This document shows positions 23,016 to 23,255 of a DNA stretch of 23,255 nt, piece by piece (the stretch's first letter is position 1; each line of letters starts with the position of its first letter). Below the pieces are notes generated by a model. That model was given only the letters and a program-made list of their open reading frames with translations. It was not told where the DNA came from and did not search any database. The translations under genes were made by a program, and so were the position numbers. Source of the stretch: Promethearchaeota archaeon (GTDB taxonomy: Archaea > Asgardarchaeota > Lokiarchaeia > Sigynarchaeales > SOKP01); assembly GCA_014730295.1 (NCBI GenBank), contig WJIN01000247.1:1-23255 (forward strand), in the 5' to 3' direction.

Positions 23016-23255
23016 ATTTTATCCATTTTATTTTGAGTCTTTTTATAAGTTTTCATATTTAATGAAAAATATAAAATCTTATATTTGATGCCGACCAAAA
23101 TCTTGCTTATCCCATATTTAATAGTGTCGGATGATTTGAATACGATCTTTGTATCTATAAATGTCAAACTTTATTCATTTCGATCATCAAATTTAAAGAT
23201 TTGATCGATTTGCTTATATAGAACTATTTCGACAAATTAAGCCTTGGGATATTCC

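Noticed and set aside
23183..23210. Imperfect hairpin near the right end (CGATCATCAAAT...ATTTGATCG)
   Set aside because: It needs a 3-nt bulge, lies in AT-rich DNA and has no neighbouring gene in view.
1..23255. Search for tRNA, rRNA, CRISPR arrays, transposons and phage genes
   Set aside because: No T-loop GTTCGA-type clover-leaf, no rRNA core sequence, no regularly spaced repeats and no transposase or integrase motif were seen by eye.

Overview
The window is AT-rich (about one third GC by eye) and looks like a piece of an archaeal chromosome, most probably an Asgard archaeon of the Lokiarchaeia type. The evidence is a DUF2070 membrane protein (an archaeal family), a PAC2 proteasome-assembly-chaperone homologue, TATA boxes of the form TTTTTATARG about 25-30 nt before start sites, Shine-Dalgarno sites matching GAGGTGA, T-tract terminators, and a protein joining a longin-like domain to a roadblock/LC7-like domain, an arrangement typical of Asgard lineages. 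The taxonomic call is inference. I see no rRNA, tRNA, CRISPR array, insertion sequence or prophage.

Left part (1-5150): the 3' end of an unidentified gene at the edge; then, on the minus strand, a seven-helix membrane protein and the DUF2070 protein; then, on the plus strand, a multi-helix membrane protein ending in a zinc ribbon and the PAC2 protein. Second part (5260-9200, plus strand): a 2,4-dienoyl-CoA-reductase-like flavoenzyme, a nucleotidyltransferase-fold protein and an epoxide-hydrolase-like alpha/beta hydrolase. They are co-directional, but the spacing does not prove one operon.

Middle (9200-12130): mainly small or lineage-specific proteins: a possible 51-residue leaderless gene, a two-helix membrane peptide, and three helical soluble proteins of unknown function. 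Then come an MFS transporter with an unusual ~300-residue helical cytosolic tail (minus), a broken C-terminal remnant of another MFS transporter (minus, frameshift at a G6 run), a zinc-dependent medium-chain alcohol dehydrogenase and a complete MFS transporter (both plus).

Right part (17680-23255): a six-helix membrane protein (minus) diverges from a two-gene operon: a membrane-anchored protein with a conserved Cys-Pro motif, then the longin-roadblock protein. This pair is the best candidate for an undescribed system, possibly a membrane sensor coupled to small-GTPase regulation. Next are three small minus-strand genes (47, 136 and 85 residues), with an 18-bp palindrome ahead of the 85-residue gene, then a TatD-family metallohydrolase and a small secreted protein. 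Many starts look non-ATG (TTG, possibly ATT), so several N-termini remain uncertain.
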